This document shows, in pieces, positions 56,326-64,000 of a stretch of DNA of 64,000 bases. Position 1 is the stretch's first letter. The number at the start of each line of letters is the position of its first letter. The notes beneath the pieces were generated by a model that was given only the letters and a program-made list of their open reading frames with translations, was not told where the DNA came from and did not search any database. Position numbers and translations under genes: made by a program. The stretch comes from Bacteroidales bacterium (GTDB lineage: Bacteria > Bacteroidota > Bacteroidia > Bacteroidales > F082): the NCBI GenBank assembly GCA_015493525.1, contig WGCY01000009.1, positions 62,001 to 126,000 of the forward strand, in the 5' to 3' direction.

Positions 56326-56381
56326 CCGCTCAAAGTAATCATTTGATTTATTATTAACTAAAAAGAAAGTAGGTACTTAAA

Positions 56382-56576
56382 ATGATTATTATTCCTGTAA
56401 AAGAGGGCGAAAACATTGACAGAGCCTTGAAACGTTTTAAACGTAAGTTTGAAAAAACGGGTGCCATGCGCGCACTGCGTGCCGGCCAACGCTACACGAA
56501 ACCTTCCGTCAAAAGAAGGGAACAGAAGCTGAAGGCTATTTACATCCAACAGCTCCGCCAGGCCGAACAAGGTTAG
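56382..56576 (+). CDS. rpsU: 30S ribosomal protein S21
   Basis: A 64-residue basic protein (MIIIPVKEGENIDRALKRFK...QRYTKPSVKRREQ), the expected length and pattern of bS21. In Bacteroidota ribosomes this protein helps to hide the anti-Shine-Dalgarno sequence. The leader here has only a weak GTAGG. It is followed by a terminator that also holds the xerC promoter. Confidence 0.97.
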   Translation: MIIIPVKEGENIDRALKRFKRKFEKTGAMRALRAGQRYTKPSVKRREQKLKAIYIQQLRQAEQG

Positions 56577-56603
56577 TTAAGCTTTTTTAAGGATTTTCGT
56601 AAG

Positions 56604-56655
56604 AAAAAACTTTGATTCAGTGAAAAGATTTTATATCTTTGAATCAAAGTTTTTT
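56604..56655 (+). terminator. Terminator of rpsU overlapping the xerC promoter
   Basis: Perfect 16-bp arms (AAAAAACTTTGATTCA at 56604-56619 and its reverse complement at 56640-56655), 20-nt loop, ending in a T run. The -7 element of xerC lies across loop and second arm. Confidence 0.8.
56634..56641 (+). promoter_or_regulatory. -7 element for xerC-hpf
   Basis: TATCTTTG with TTTG at 56611-56614 (19-nt spacer), both inside the rpsU terminator. It places transcription start beyond the upstream in-frame start at 56639 and supports ATG 56666. Confidence 0.6.
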
Positions 56656-56665
56656 TCTTTTATAT

Positions 56666-57544
56666 ATGAGTGTGAATCAATTTATAAGATACCTGCAGAC
56701 TGAAAAACGGAGCTCCGTTCACACTGTCCTTGCCTACCAAAAGGATCTCAGGGGCTATGATGCTTTTTTAAAAGAACAATTTGAGATAGACCGGCCTGAA
56801 GAAGCAACCACGGAAATGGTCCGTACGTGGATTGTGGGCCTTATGGACAAGAAGCTCTCTCCCGGCAGCATTAACCGAAAAATCAGTTCCCTCAAAGCTT
56901 TTTATAATTACCTGCTCAAACGGGGTGCCCTTGAGAAAAGCCCCATGCAAAATATCCACAGCCTGAAAAAGGGAAGCCCATTGCCCGTATATGTTGATGA
57001 GGACAAAATGCATACCTTATTAAAAGAGATACTTCCGGGAGATGATTTTGCCTCTGCCCGTGACCGGATGGTCCTGTTGGTTTTGTATGCCACAGGTATT
57101 CGGCTGAGTGAATTAATCACGCTGAAAGTTTCATCCATAGATTTTGCCGATAACCGATTGAAAGTTCTCGGTAAAAGAAATAAAGAGCGGATTATTCCGT
57201 TTTCTGAAAGTATGAAGGAGGAGATGCTGGCTTATATTGATGTAAAAGAAAAAAAATTCCCCCTGGCCGGCGATTGGCTGATAGTTACCAACAAAGGGGA
57301 AAAGGCTTATCCCAGGCTCATTTACCGTATTGTTCATACGGCCCTTAGCGGTTATACGGCAACACGTAAGAGTCCGCATGTGCTCCGGCATACTTTTGCC
57401 ACCCATTTGTTAAATAACGGTGCTTCGTTAAATGCCATAAAAGATTTGCTGGGGCATGCCGACCTTTCGTCCACCCAAATATATACCCATACCAGTATAG
57501 AAAAGTTAAAATCAATATATTCTCAAGCCCACCCTAGGGCTTAA
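56666..57544 (+). CDS. xerC: Tyrosine recombinase XerC/XerD type
   Basis: A 292-residue recombinase from ATG 56666. An N-terminal SAM-like DNA-binding domain (FIRYLQTEKRSSVHTVLAYQKDL) precedes the catalytic domain with Arg in ATGIRLSELI, Lys in VLGKRNKER, HxxR in HVLRHTFATHLL, His in LGHADLSST, and the nucleophile Tyr in QIYTH. It resolves chromosome dimers at dif. Its place between rpsU and hpf is typical for the phylum and argues for the housekeeping enzyme, not a mobile integrase. Confidence 0.92.
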   Translation: MSVNQFIRYLQTEKRSSVHTVLAYQKDLRGYDAFLKEQFEIDRPEEATTEMVRTWIVGLMDKKLSPGSINRKISSLKAFYNYLLKRGALEKSPMQNIHSLKKGSPLPVYVDEDKMHTLLKEILPGDDFASARDRMVLLVLYATGIRLSELITLKVSSIDFADNRLKVLGKRNKERIIPFSESMKEEMLAYIDVKEKKFPLAGDWLIVTNKGEKAYPRLIYRIVHTALSGYTATRKSPHVLRHTFATHLLNNGASLNAIKDLLGHADLSSTQIYTHTSIEKLKSIYSQAHPRA

Positions 57545-57551
57545 TTAAAAA

Positions 57552-57558
57552 AAGGAGG
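57552..57558 (+). promoter_or_regulatory. Full-length Shine-Dalgarno sequence of hpf
   Basis: AAGGAGG, perfectly complementary to the 16S rRNA tail, 6 nt before the ATG. Most genes here have none. Confidence 0.8.
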
Positions 57559-57564
57559 TTAATT

Positions 57565-57861
57565 ATGAAAGTTAATGTAAAGTCGGTACGTTTCCGGGCA
57601 GACCAGAAGCTGGAAGACTTCATCGAAAGGAAGCTGCAAAAGTTTTTTGGGTTTCACGAACAAATTTTAGATGCCGATGTGGTGTTGAAATTGGACAACA
57701 ACGAAACCAGGGAAAACAAAATTGCAGAAATTCGCCTTGCACTGAAAGGTGAGGAATTGTTTGCGAAGAAACAAAGTAAGGCTTTTGAAGAGTCTGTTGA
57801 CCAGGCAATTGATGCCTTAAAAAAGCAAATTGACAAGTACAAAGAAAAGTTTAAGAAATAA
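57565..57861 (+). CDS. hpf: Ribosome hibernation promoting factor, short type
   Basis: A 98-residue HPF/YfiA-fold protein (MKVNVKSVRFRADQKLEDFIERKLQKF, then basic helices QAIDALKKQIDKYKEK). It binds the 30S decoding region and keeps ribosomes inactive in slow growth. It is only the N-terminal domain, lacking the dimerisation domain of long HPF. The gene is 20 bp after xerC, with an unusually good Shine-Dalgarno, and is followed by a terminator. Confidence 0.92.
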   Translation: MKVNVKSVRFRADQKLEDFIERKLQKFFGFHEQILDADVVLKLDNNETRENKIAEIRLALKGEELFAKKQSKAFEESVDQAIDALKKQIDKYKEKFKK

Positions 57862-57908
57862 AATTTAAAGTTTTTAAAAAATAGTTTGGTTATTACAACT
57901 AAACATTC

Positions 57909-57916
57909 TATTTTTG
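57909..57916 (+). promoter_or_regulatory. -7 element for tRNA-tuf cluster
   Basis: TATTTTTG with TTTG at 57885-57888 (20-nt spacer). The last base is the first base of the hpf terminator stem. Confidence 0.6.
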
Positions 57917-57948
57917 CAGACCTTTTTGAGAAGAGGTCTGCTTTTTTT
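57916..57948 (+). terminator. Terminator of xerC-hpf
   Basis: 7-bp stem GCAGACC/GGTCTGC with 12-nt loop and seven T. Confidence 0.85.
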
Positions 57949-58012
57949 GTAGAACGTTCTGAAAGTACTGCTAACAAAGCAAACAAACTGAGGAGGGGCA
58001 ACGAATAAAACT

Positions 58013-58086
58013 GCCAGCATAGCTCAGTTGGCCAGAGCAGCTGATTTGTAATCAGCCGGTCGGGGGTTCGAATCCCTCTGCTGGCT
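58013..58086 (+). tRNA. tRNA-Thr (TGT)
   Basis: Acceptor GCCAGCA/TGCTGGC, T-loop TTCGAAT, anticodon loop TTTGTAA. Confidence 0.95.
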
Positions 58087-58113
58087 CAGTTCATTAACAT
58101 TTTGAAATTAAAC

Positions 58114-58195
58114 GGGGGGATACCGAAGCGGTCAAACGGGGCAGACTGTAAATCTGTTGGCTTAGCCTTCGGAGGTTCGAATCCTCCTCCCCCCA
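58114..58195 (+). tRNA. tRNA-Tyr (GTA)
   Basis: Class II tRNA with a long variable arm, acceptor GGGGGGA/TCCCCCC, anticodon GTA in CTGTAAA. CCA is encoded directly after the end (58196-58198). Confidence 0.95.
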
Positions 58196-58207
58196 CCAGA
58201 GTAAGGA

Positions 58208-58300
58208 AAAAGAGAAAAGGAAAAAGTAAAAAGTAAAAAGTAAAAAGGGAAACCAATACTTCTTTAAATTTTTAACTTTAAACTTTTAACTTTAAACCTG
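58208..58300. repeat. Short AT-rich tandem repeats between tRNA-Tyr and tRNA-Gly
   Basis: Three copies of AAAAAGT near 58220-58245, then two copies of a TTTTAACTTTAAAC unit at about 58268-58298. These are simple direct repeats in a spacer; not CRISPR (units too short, no spacers). Confidence 0.7.
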
Positions 58301-58304
58301 ACAA

Positions 58305-58377
58305 GCGGGAGTAGCTCATCTGGTAGAGCGACAGCCTTCCAAGCTGTAGGTGGCCGGTTCGAGCCCGGTTTCCCGCT
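58305..58377 (+). tRNA. tRNA-Gly (TCC)
   Basis: Acceptor GCGGGAG/TTCCCGC (one G-T), T-loop TTCGAGC, anticodon loop CTTCCAA. Confidence 0.95.
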
Positions 58378-58385
58378 CTGGTTTT

Positions 58386-58457
58386 GCCGGGGTAGCTCAG
58401 GGGTAGAGCACTTCCTTGGTAAGGAAGGGGTCACGAGTTCAATTCTCGTCCTCGGCT
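58386..58457 (+). tRNA. tRNA-Thr (GGT)
   Basis: Acceptor GCCGGGG/CCTCGGC, T-loop TTCAATT, anticodon loop TTGGTAA. Located 66 bp before tuf. Confidence 0.95.
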
Positions 58458-58523
58458 CTGAAGAGAAGAAATAGAATAGAAGTAAAGTAATAAAACAAAC
58501 ATTAATCTTTTAACATTTTTAAT

Positions 58524-59714
58524 ATGGCTAAAGAAAAATTTGAACGTTCCAAACCGCACGTAAATATTGGGACTATCGGTCACGTTGACCATGGAAAAAC
58601 CACTTTAACAGCTGCCATTACGCTAACACTGCAAGACGAAGGTTTGGCAGAGTTTGCGTCATTCGAATCCATTGATAATGCCCCTGAAGAAAAAGAGAGG
58701 GGAATTACGATTAACACTGCTCACGTTGAGTACCAGACGGCTAACCGCCATTATGCTCATGTTGACTGCCCCGGCCATGCTGACTATGTAAAGAACATGG
58801 TAACAGGTGCTGCCCAAATGGACGGTGCTATCCTTGTTGTGGCTGCTACTGATGGCCCTATGCCGCAAACCCGCGAACATATCTTGCTGGCACGTCAGGT
58901 TGGCGTTCCCCGCATTGTCGTTTTCATGAATAAGGTTGACCTGGTCGATGACGAAGAACTCCTTGAAATTGTGGAAATGGAAATTCGTGATTTATTGAGT
59001 TTCTATGGCTTTGATGGCGACAATACACCTATTATTCAGGGTTCTGCCCTCGGTGCTTTGAACGGTGAAGAAAAATGGCGTAAAAAAGTTTACGAATTGA
59101 TGGCTGCCTGTGATGAATGGATTCCATTGCCGGTTCGCGACGAACACAAACCTTTCCTGATGCCTGTTGAAGATGTATTTTCTATTACAGGCCGTGGTAC
59201 AGTAGCTACCGGAAGAATTGAAACCGGAATTATCCACACGGGTGATCCTGTTGAAATTATCGGTATGGGTGCTGAAAAAATGAAATCGGTGGTTACCGGT
59301 GTTGAAATGTTCCGTAAGATCCTTGACGAAGGTATGGCCGGTGATAACGCAGGCTTGCTTTTGCGTGGTATTGACAAGGACAAAATCAAAAGGGGAATGG
59401 TTATTGCTGCCCCCGGAACGGTTACCCCTTACAACCATTTCAAAGCTGAGGTTTATATCCTGAAAAAAGAAGAAGGTGGCCGTCATACCCCTTTCCATAA
59501 TAAATATCGTCCACAGTTCTACTTCAGGACAACCGATGTTACCGGTGAAGTTTTTCTGCCCGATGGAATTGAGATGGTTATGCCTGGTGATAACGTTACA
59601 ATTGAAGTTAAGCTTATTTCTGACATTGCCATGAACAAAGGGCTTCGTTTCGCTATCCGCGAAGGTGGCCGTACTGTTGGTGCCGGTCAGGTAACTGAAA
59701 TCATTGACGATTAA
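58524..59714 (+). CDS. tuf: Elongation factor Tu
   Basis: A 396-residue GTPase: P-loop GHVDHGKTT, switch [18 protein letters not shown], and NKVDLVDD for guanine binding, followed by the two beta-barrel domains ([13 protein letters not shown]). It brings aminoacyl-tRNA to the ribosome. It is transcribed with four upstream tRNAs; a hairpin and tRNA-Trp follow. Confidence 0.98.
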   Translation: MAKEKFERSKPHVNIGTIGHVDHGKTTLTAAITLTLQDEGLAEFASFESIDNAPEEKERGITINTAHVEYQTANRHYAHVDCPGHADYVKNMVTGAAQMDGAILVVAATDGPMPQTREHILLARQVGVPRIVVFMNKVDLVDDEELLEIVEMEIRDLLSFYGFDGDNTPIIQGSALGALNGEEKWRKKVYELMAACDEWIPLPVRDEHKPFLMPVEDVFSITGRGTVATGRIETGIIHTGDPVEIIGMGAEKMKSVVTGVEMFRKILDEGMAGDNAGLLLRGIDKDKIKRGMVIAAPGTVTPYNHFKAEVYILKKEEGGRHTPFHNKYRPQFYFRTTDVTGEVFLPDGIEMVMPGDNVTIEVKLISDIAMNKGLRFAIREGGRTVGAGQVTEIIDD

Positions 59715-59722
59715 TTAATTTT

Positions 59723-59770
59723 AAAGGCATTTTGGTGAAAGGTGTCCTGAAAAATTTCGGGATGCCTTTT
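59723..59770 (+). terminator. Hairpin after tuf, probable partial terminator
   Basis: Outer stem AAAGGCAT/ATGCCTTT enclosing a second hairpin, ending in TTTT. It may reduce readthrough into tRNA-Trp and secE. Confidence 0.55.
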
Positions 59771-59790
59771 GCCTGCTGAAATAGTTGGAT

Positions 59791-59863
59791 ACGGGTGTAG
59801 CTCAATTGGTAGAGTAGTGGTCTCCAAAACCATTGGTTGTGGGTTCGATTCCTACCACCCGTG
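59791..59863 (+). tRNA. tRNA-Trp (CCA)
   Basis: Acceptor ACGGGTG/CACCCGT, T-loop TTCGATT, anticodon loop CTCCAAA. Lies 15 bp before secE, a very common order. Confidence 0.95.
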
Positions 59864-59878
59864 CAAAACGACAAAAAA

Positions 59879-60076
59879 ATGGCAAAATTTAGTATTGTTA
59901 GCTATCTGAAAGAAGTTAATAACGAATGGATGCATAAAGTATCCTGGCCTACTTGGAGTGAGCTGCAGAACAGTGCAATTGTGGTATCCGTTGCTTCCCT
60001 TTTAATAGCCATTGTGGTCTATTTGATGGATGTCTCATTCTCAACAATTTTACAGAGGTTTTACGGTCTCTTTTAA
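59879..60076 (+). CDS. secE: Preprotein translocase subunit SecE
   Basis: A 65-residue protein from ATG 59879 (MAKFSIVSYLKEVNNEW); longer in-frame starts lie within tRNA-Trp and are rejected. The amphipathic helix with VSWPTWSELQNSA precedes one membrane helix (VVSVASLLIAIVVYLMDV). It is the essential small subunit of the SecYEG channel. Confidence 0.95.
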   Translation: MAKFSIVSYLKEVNNEWMHKVSWPTWSELQNSAIVVSVASLLIAIVVYLMDVSFSTILQRFYGLF

Positions 60077-60152
60077 TGCGTTGAAGCGTACGTACTGTTC
60101 GAATTAAATATATTTTTAACTTGTTAGTAACTAATCAGAACCTGGCTGTAAG

Positions 60153-60698
60153 ATGAACGAAGATTCCGGTAAAAAATGGTATGTTGTCAGAGCCATCAGT
60201 GGTAAAGAAAAAAAGGTAAAAGAACGCCTTGAAAATGAAATTAAACGCCTCGGAATTGAGGGGTTTATCTCACAGGTTCTTATTCCCACTGAGAAAGTTT
60301 ACCAAATCCGTAAAGGGAAAAAAATCAGCAAAGAGCGAAATTATTTTCCCGGATATGTTTTGGTAGAGGCTGAACTTACCGGCGAGATTCCTCACATTAT
60401 TCGTAATATCCGCGACGTACTCGGTTTTTTGGGTACCCGTGGCAAAGCCGATCCTATCCGTCCTGCTGAAGTGAAGCGCATCCTTGGAAAAGTTGATGAG
60501 CTGGCAGAACAGGGAGAAGAGGTGAATATTCCGTTTATTGTGGGCGAAACCGTTGTCGTTATCGATGGTCCATTCAACAGTTTTAGTGGTGTTATTGAGG
60601 AAATTAACGAAGAGAAGAAGCGATTGAAAGTAATGGTGAAAATCTTCGGCCGAAAAACCCCGCTGGAACTCGGTTTTATGCAGGTAGAGAAAGAATAG
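60153..60698 (+). CDS. nusG: Transcription antitermination factor NusG
   Basis: A 181-residue protein with the NGN domain (KKWYVVRAISGKEKKVKERL, FPGYVLVEAEL) and a C-terminal KOW domain (GETVVVIDGPFNSFSGVIEEI). It links RNA polymerase with the ribosome or Rho. Standard position between secE and rplK. Confidence 0.97.
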   Translation: MNEDSGKKWYVVRAISGKEKKVKERLENEIKRLGIEGFISQVLIPTEKVYQIRKGKKISKERNYFPGYVLVEAELTGEIPHIIRNIRDVLGFLGTRGKADPIRPAEVKRILGKVDELAEQGEEVNIPFIVGETVVVIDGPFNSFSGVIEEINEEKKRLKVMVKIFGRKTPLELGFMQVEKE

Positions 60699-60729
60699 TT
60701 GTTAACTTATTTTAAACAATGGGTTTAAA

Positions 60730-61170
60730 ATGGCAAAAGAAATTAGTGGATTAATTAAACTACAGATTAGAGGCGGTGCTGCAAACCCATCACCTCCCGT
60801 TGGACCGGCTTTGGGTGCCAAAGGGGTGAACATCATGGAGTTCTGTAAACAGTTTAATGCGCGTACACAGGATAAGGCCGGTAAGGTTATTCCTGTTATC
60901 ATTACTGTTTTCAAGGACAAATCCTTTGAGTTCATCATTAAGACACCTCCGGTTGCTGTACAAATCATGGAAGCTGCAAAGCTGAAAAAAGGTTCTGCTG
61001 AACCTAACCGTGTAAAGGTGGCCAGTATCTCCTGGGAACAGGTGAAAACCATTGCCGAATCGAAGATGAAAGACTTAAATGCTTTCACCGTAGAATCGGC
61101 CATGCAAATGGTGGCTGGTACGGCAAGGAGTATGGGAGTGATTGTTAAAGGCAAATTCCCCGCAAATTAA
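60730..61170 (+). CDS. rplK: 50S ribosomal protein L11
   Basis: A 146-residue protein with proline-rich [20 protein letters not shown] and C-terminal GTARSMGV. It binds 23S rRNA at the GTPase centre. It is 31 bp after nusG and 25 bp before rplA. Confidence 0.98.
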   Translation: MAKEISGLIKLQIRGGAANPSPPVGPALGAKGVNIMEFCKQFNARTQDKAGKVIPVIITVFKDKSFEFIIKTPPVAVQIMEAAKLKKGSAEPNRVKVASISWEQVKTIAESKMKDLNAFTVESAMQMVAGTARSMGVIVKGKFPAN

Positions 61171-61195
61171 AAATCTGTTAACTTAGGAGGAGAAT

Positions 61196-61891
61196 ATGGC
61201 AAAATTGTCAAAAAAACACAAAGAAGCTTTGTCCAAATTCGAAAAGAATAAAGAGTACTCCTTAGAAGAAGCCATCGATTTAGTAAAGAGTATTACCTAT
61301 ACTAAATTTGATGCTTCGGTAGATCTTAGTGTACGTCTCGGCGTTGACCCTCGTAAAGCCAATCAAATGGTGAGAGGTTCCGTTACCCTTCCCCACGGAA
61401 CGGGTAAAGAGTTGAAAGTGCTCGTGTTATGTACACAGGATAAGGAGGAAGAAGCCAAAGCTGCCGGCGCAGATTTCGTTGGTCTTGATGAATACATTCA
61501 GAAGATCAAAGGAGGATGGACCGATGTAGATGTTGTAATTACCATGCCGAGTGTCATGCCTAAAGTAGGTGCACTTGGCAGGATTCTGGGCCCCCGGGGT
61601 TTGATGCCAAATCCCAAGACCGGTACTGTTACTATGGAAGTCGGTGCAGCTGTGAAAGCAGCCAAAGCCGGAAAAATTGATTTTAAGGTTGATAAATTTG
61701 GGATCATCCATTCTGCTGTGGGCAAGGTGAGTTTTGATAAAAAACAACTGACCGAAAACGCCAGCGAATTGCTGAACACCATTATTAAATTAAGACCTTC
61801 TTCCGCCAAAGGAAACTATGTAAAAAGTATCTATTTGTCAAGTACAATGAGTCCGGGTATAGCAGTTGATACAAAATCGGTAGGCGCATAG
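61196..61891 (+). CDS. rplA: 50S ribosomal protein L1
   Basis: A 231-residue protein with the L1 core [12 protein letters not shown] and [18 protein letters not shown]. It has an AGGAGG Shine-Dalgarno 5 nt before the ATG, unlike most neighbours. L1 usually represses its own operon by binding the L11-L1 messenger. Confidence 0.98.
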   Translation: MAKLSKKHKEALSKFEKNKEYSLEEAIDLVKSITYTKFDASVDLSVRLGVDPRKANQMVRGSVTLPHGTGKELKVLVLCTQDKEEEAKAAGADFVGLDEYIQKIKGGWTDVDVVITMPSVMPKVGALGRILGPRGLMPNPKTGTVTMEVGAAVKAAKAGKIDFKVDKFGIIHSAVGKVSFDKKQLTENASELLNTIIKLRPSSAKGNYVKSIYLSSTMSPGIAVDTKSVGA

Positions 61892-61910
61892 TTAAAAACA
61901 AGCGATTGTT

Positions 61911-62432
61911 ATGAGAAAAGAAGACAAAAAACAACTGATTGAATCTTTATCCGATCAACTGGCCAAGCACAATAATTTTTACCTTGCTGATGTCTCTACT
62001 TTAAATGCAGAGGATACCAGCAACCTGAGAAGAATGTGCTTTAACCGTGGCATTGAAATGCGGGTGGTGAAAAACACCCTCCTGCGCAAAGCCATGGAGC
62101 AGTCGGAGAGAGGTTTTGATGAGTTATACGAAACACTTAAAGGAAACACATCCCTTATGTTCGCCGAGGCAGGTAATGCACCAGCCAAATTGATTAAGGA
62201 GTTCAGAAAAAAATCAAAATACCCCATCTTAAAAGCGGCATTTATTGAAGAAATGACCTACATAGGAGATGAGCAACTTGATTTCCTGGCCTCTATCAAA
62301 TCCAAAGACGAACTGATAGCCGATGTGGTTGCCTTGTTACAAGCACCTATGAACAATGTGCTTTCTGCATTAAAATCCGGTGGTATTAAACTTTCCGGAA
62401 TTCTTGAAACCTTATCAGAAAAAAGTGAATAA
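61911..62432 (+). CDS. rplJ: 50S ribosomal protein L10
   Basis: A 173-residue protein with FYLADVSTLNAEDTSNLRR and VVKNTLLRKAME, typical of uL10. It forms the base of the stalk with L7/L12. 19 bp after rplA. Confidence 0.97.
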   Translation: MRKEDKKQLIESLSDQLAKHNNFYLADVSTLNAEDTSNLRRMCFNRGIEMRVVKNTLLRKAMEQSERGFDELYETLKGNTSLMFAEAGNAPAKLIKEFRKKSKYPILKAAFIEEMTYIGDEQLDFLASIKSKDELIADVVALLQAPMNNVLSALKSGGIKLSGILETLSEKSE

Positions 62433-62489
62433 GGAATTATTACGAACGATAAATAAGCATTTAATAAACACAATTTAAATTATAACAAA

Positions 62490-62867
62490 ATGGCAGATTT
62501 AAAAGCATTTGCAGAACAATTGGTTAATCTTACTGTTAAAGAAGTAAATGAACTGGCTGAGATTCTGAAAGAAGAGTATGGTATCGAACCCGCTGCAGCA
62601 GCAGTAGTTGCCGGCCCGGCAGCAGGTGCTGCCGATGGTGGCGCAGAAGAAGAACAAACATCTTTTGATGTTATTCTGAAAGCTGCAGGACAATCAAAAC
62701 TCGCTGTAGTTAAATTAGTTAAAGAATTGACAAGCTTAGGTCTGAAAGAATCAAAAGAATTGATTGATGCAGCACCTAAAGCCATTAAAGAAGGCGTTAG
62801 CAAAGACGAAGCCGAAGCTTTGAAAGCACAGCTTGAAGAAGCCGGTGCTGAAGTAGAGGTCAAGTAA
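62490..62867 (+). CDS. rplL: 50S ribosomal protein L7/L12
   Basis: A 125-residue acidic protein: N-terminal dimerisation domain, alanine-rich hinge, and the factor-binding domain ([40 protein letters not shown]). Multiple copies form the ribosomal stalk. Confidence 0.98.
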   Translation: MADLKAFAEQLVNLTVKEVNELAEILKEEYGIEPAAAAVVAGPAAGAADGGAEEEQTSFDVILKAAGQSKLAVVKLVKELTSLGLKESKELIDAAPKAIKEGVSKDEAEALKAQLEEAGAEVEVK

Positions 62868-62892
62868 TACTTTATTTCTATTCAATTGGTAA

Positions 62893-62918
62893 CCTCTGTC
62901 CCGTTTTCGGGACAGAGG
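62893..62918 (+). promoter_or_regulatory. Hairpin between rplL and rpoB
   Basis: Perfect 11-bp stem CCTCTGTCCCG/CGGGACAGAGG with TTTT loop and no T run after it. Such a site in this gap is usually an attenuator or RNA processing site. Confidence 0.7.
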
Positions 62919-63008
62919 CTCGCCTATTTGTTCTTTTACATCATTCTTTCATTATTTGCCGGCATTTCTTAATGTATCGGCTTGTTCATCACTTAAAACT
63001 ATTGTGCC

Positions 63009-64000
63009 TTGGCTGGAATCAAAACCGAAAGAATCAACTTCGCATCTACCAAAAATCTGATGCGTTATCCGAATTTCCTGGATATTCAATTAAAATCTTT
63101 TCAAGATTTTTTTCAACTGGAAACCAATACGGAAAATCGTATTAACGAAGGCCTTTTTAAGGTTTTTTCAGAAAATTTCCCCATTACAGATGTGAGAAAT
63201 AATTTTGTCCTTGAATTTTTAGACTACTTTGTTGATCCCCCACATTACACCATCGAGGAATGTATTGAACGCGGGTTGACTTACAGTGTCCCTCTCAAAG
63301 CAAAATTGAAACTTTATTGTACCGATCCCGAACATGAAGATTTTGAAACCATCGTTCAGGATGTCTATTTGGGCATGATCCCTTATATGACCCCCCGTGG
63401 TACTTTTATTATTAACGGCGCAGAAAGGGTTATCGTTTCCCAGTTGCACCGCTCACCGGGTGTTTTCTTCGGACAACACCGGCATGCTAATGGTACGCAG
63501 TTGTTCTCTGCCAGGATTATCCCTTTTAAAGGTTCCTGGATGGAATTTTCTACGGACATTAACAACATAATGTATGCCTACATTGACCGGAAAAAGAAAC
63601 TGCCTGTTACTACCCTGCTCCGTGCTATCGGTTATGAAACTGACCGCGATATTCTCGAAATATTTGACCTTGCAGAAGAAGTAAAAGTGAGCAAGGCAGG
63701 ATTGAAACGTGTGCTGGGCCGCAGCCTTGCAGCACGTGTGGTTCGTTCCTGGTTTGAGGATTTTGTGGATGAGGATACGGGTGAGGTGGTTACCATCGAA
63801 CGTAACGATGTCATCATCGAACGTGAAACCGTTCTCGAAACAGAACATATCCAGAAAATTATTGATGCCGGCGTTAAAACGGTACTTCTTCACAAAGAAG
63901 ATGGCAGCATCAACGACTACTCTGTTATTTTCCAGACACTACAGAAAGATACAACGAACTCCGAAAAGGAGGCCGTTGAATATATTTATTTCCAGCTGCG
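63009..64000 (+). CDS. rpoB: DNA-directed RNA polymerase subunit beta, 3' end outside window
   Basis: The reading frame runs from 63009 to the window end without a stop: [68 protein letters not shown]. This is the N-terminal 330 residues of RpoB (about 1270 in this phylum). The frame has a stop at 62994 and no ATG before the conserved start region, so the start is TTG at 63009; the first ATG (63057) would cut into the conserved RINFAST segment. It makes the catalytic core with beta prime. It is downstream of rplL after a hairpin. Confidence 0.93.
   Translation, partial: MAGIKTERINFASTKNLMRYPNFLDIQLKSFQDFFQLETNTENRINEGLFKVFSENFPITDVRNNFVLEFLDYFVDPPHYTIEECIERGLTYSVPLKAKLKLYCTDPEHEDFETIVQDVYLGMIPYMTPRGTFIINGAERVIVSQLHRSPGVFFGQHRHANGTQLFSARIIPFKGSWMEFSTDINNIMYAYIDRKKKLPVTTLLRAIGYETDRDILEIFDLAEEVKVSKAGLKRVLGRSLAARVVRSWFEDFVDEDTGEVVTIERNDVIIERETVLETEHIQKIIDAGVKTVLLHKEDGSINDYSVIFQTLQKDTTNSEKEAVEYIYFQL

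Noticed and set aside
58208-58300. CRISPR array
   Set aside because: Repeat units are 7 and 14 nt, adjacent, with no unique spacers.
59837-59878. Longer SecE starting at 59837
   Set aside because: It would start inside tRNA-Trp; the family start MAKF at 59879 fits better.

Overview
The window comes from the chromosome of a member of the Bacteroidota, most likely a Bacteroidales/Marinilabiliales-type organism. The evidence is a type IX secretion sorting domain at 7542-8438, GldH, a fused MurF-alanine racemase, a PSP1-gldH-PBP1A gene order, and the order rpsU-xerC-hpf-tRNAs-tuf-tRNA-Trp-secE-nusG-rplKAJL-rpoB. Many intergenic regions also carry the Bacteroidota -7 promoter element TAnnTTTG at the expected distance from a start codon, and few genes have a Shine-Dalgarno sequence.

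Layout. 1-6400: a peroxiredoxin remnant, then a leftward operon of a very large sensor kinase (periplasmic propeller, FG-GAP repeats, ASPIC/UnbV), an NtrC-type sigma-54 activator and a lipoprotein serine hydrolase. 6400-8500: a zinc-ribbon protein, a secreted cysteine-free redoxin-like protein and a T9SS cargo protein. 8600-16700: universal stress protein, ArsP-like permease, Rrf2 regulator, YidC, a SPOUT RNA methyltransferase, and a large OmpA-TPR outer-membrane protein. 16700-21600: aminopeptidase P diverging from a three-gene succinate dehydrogenase/fumarate reductase operon. 21600-26900: DNA polymerase III delta', PSP1/RicT, GldH and PBP1A. 26950-30800: a sugar-nucleotide operon (WbpE-like, WbpD-like, GalE, RfbB) feeding surface polysaccharide synthesis. 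31000-37400: L28, a tandem-duplicated adenylate kinase with Hpt, PurE, PdxA and MurF-Alr.

37400-50400 is the most accessory part. It holds a frameshifted GT39-type glycosyltransferase, a GT2, an LTA-synthase/sulfatase-like membrane enzyme, a decayed BRO-N/DinD-like gene and four polytopic GT-C-like proteins. They look like a set for building or decorating a lipid-linked glycan. 50400-55900 holds a DEAD-box helicase, a TlpA-like thioredoxin protein, two tRNA-Val genes and dipeptidyl peptidase IV. 55900-56270 is a GC-rich, highly structured noncoding block with two related palindromes. The rest is the translation/transcription cluster, ending inside rpoB, which appears to start at TTG.

The main points worth a second look are the composite sensor kinase operon, the structured GC-rich repeat at 55905-56262, the two-domain adenylate kinase with an altered second active site, a shared C-terminal beta-sandwich-like segment in two different enzymes of the glycan cluster, two sites where a promoter sits inside the terminator of the upstream gene, and an unusually strong Shine-Dalgarno in front of hpf next to rpsU. 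All functional calls rest on reading motifs by eye; no database search was run.
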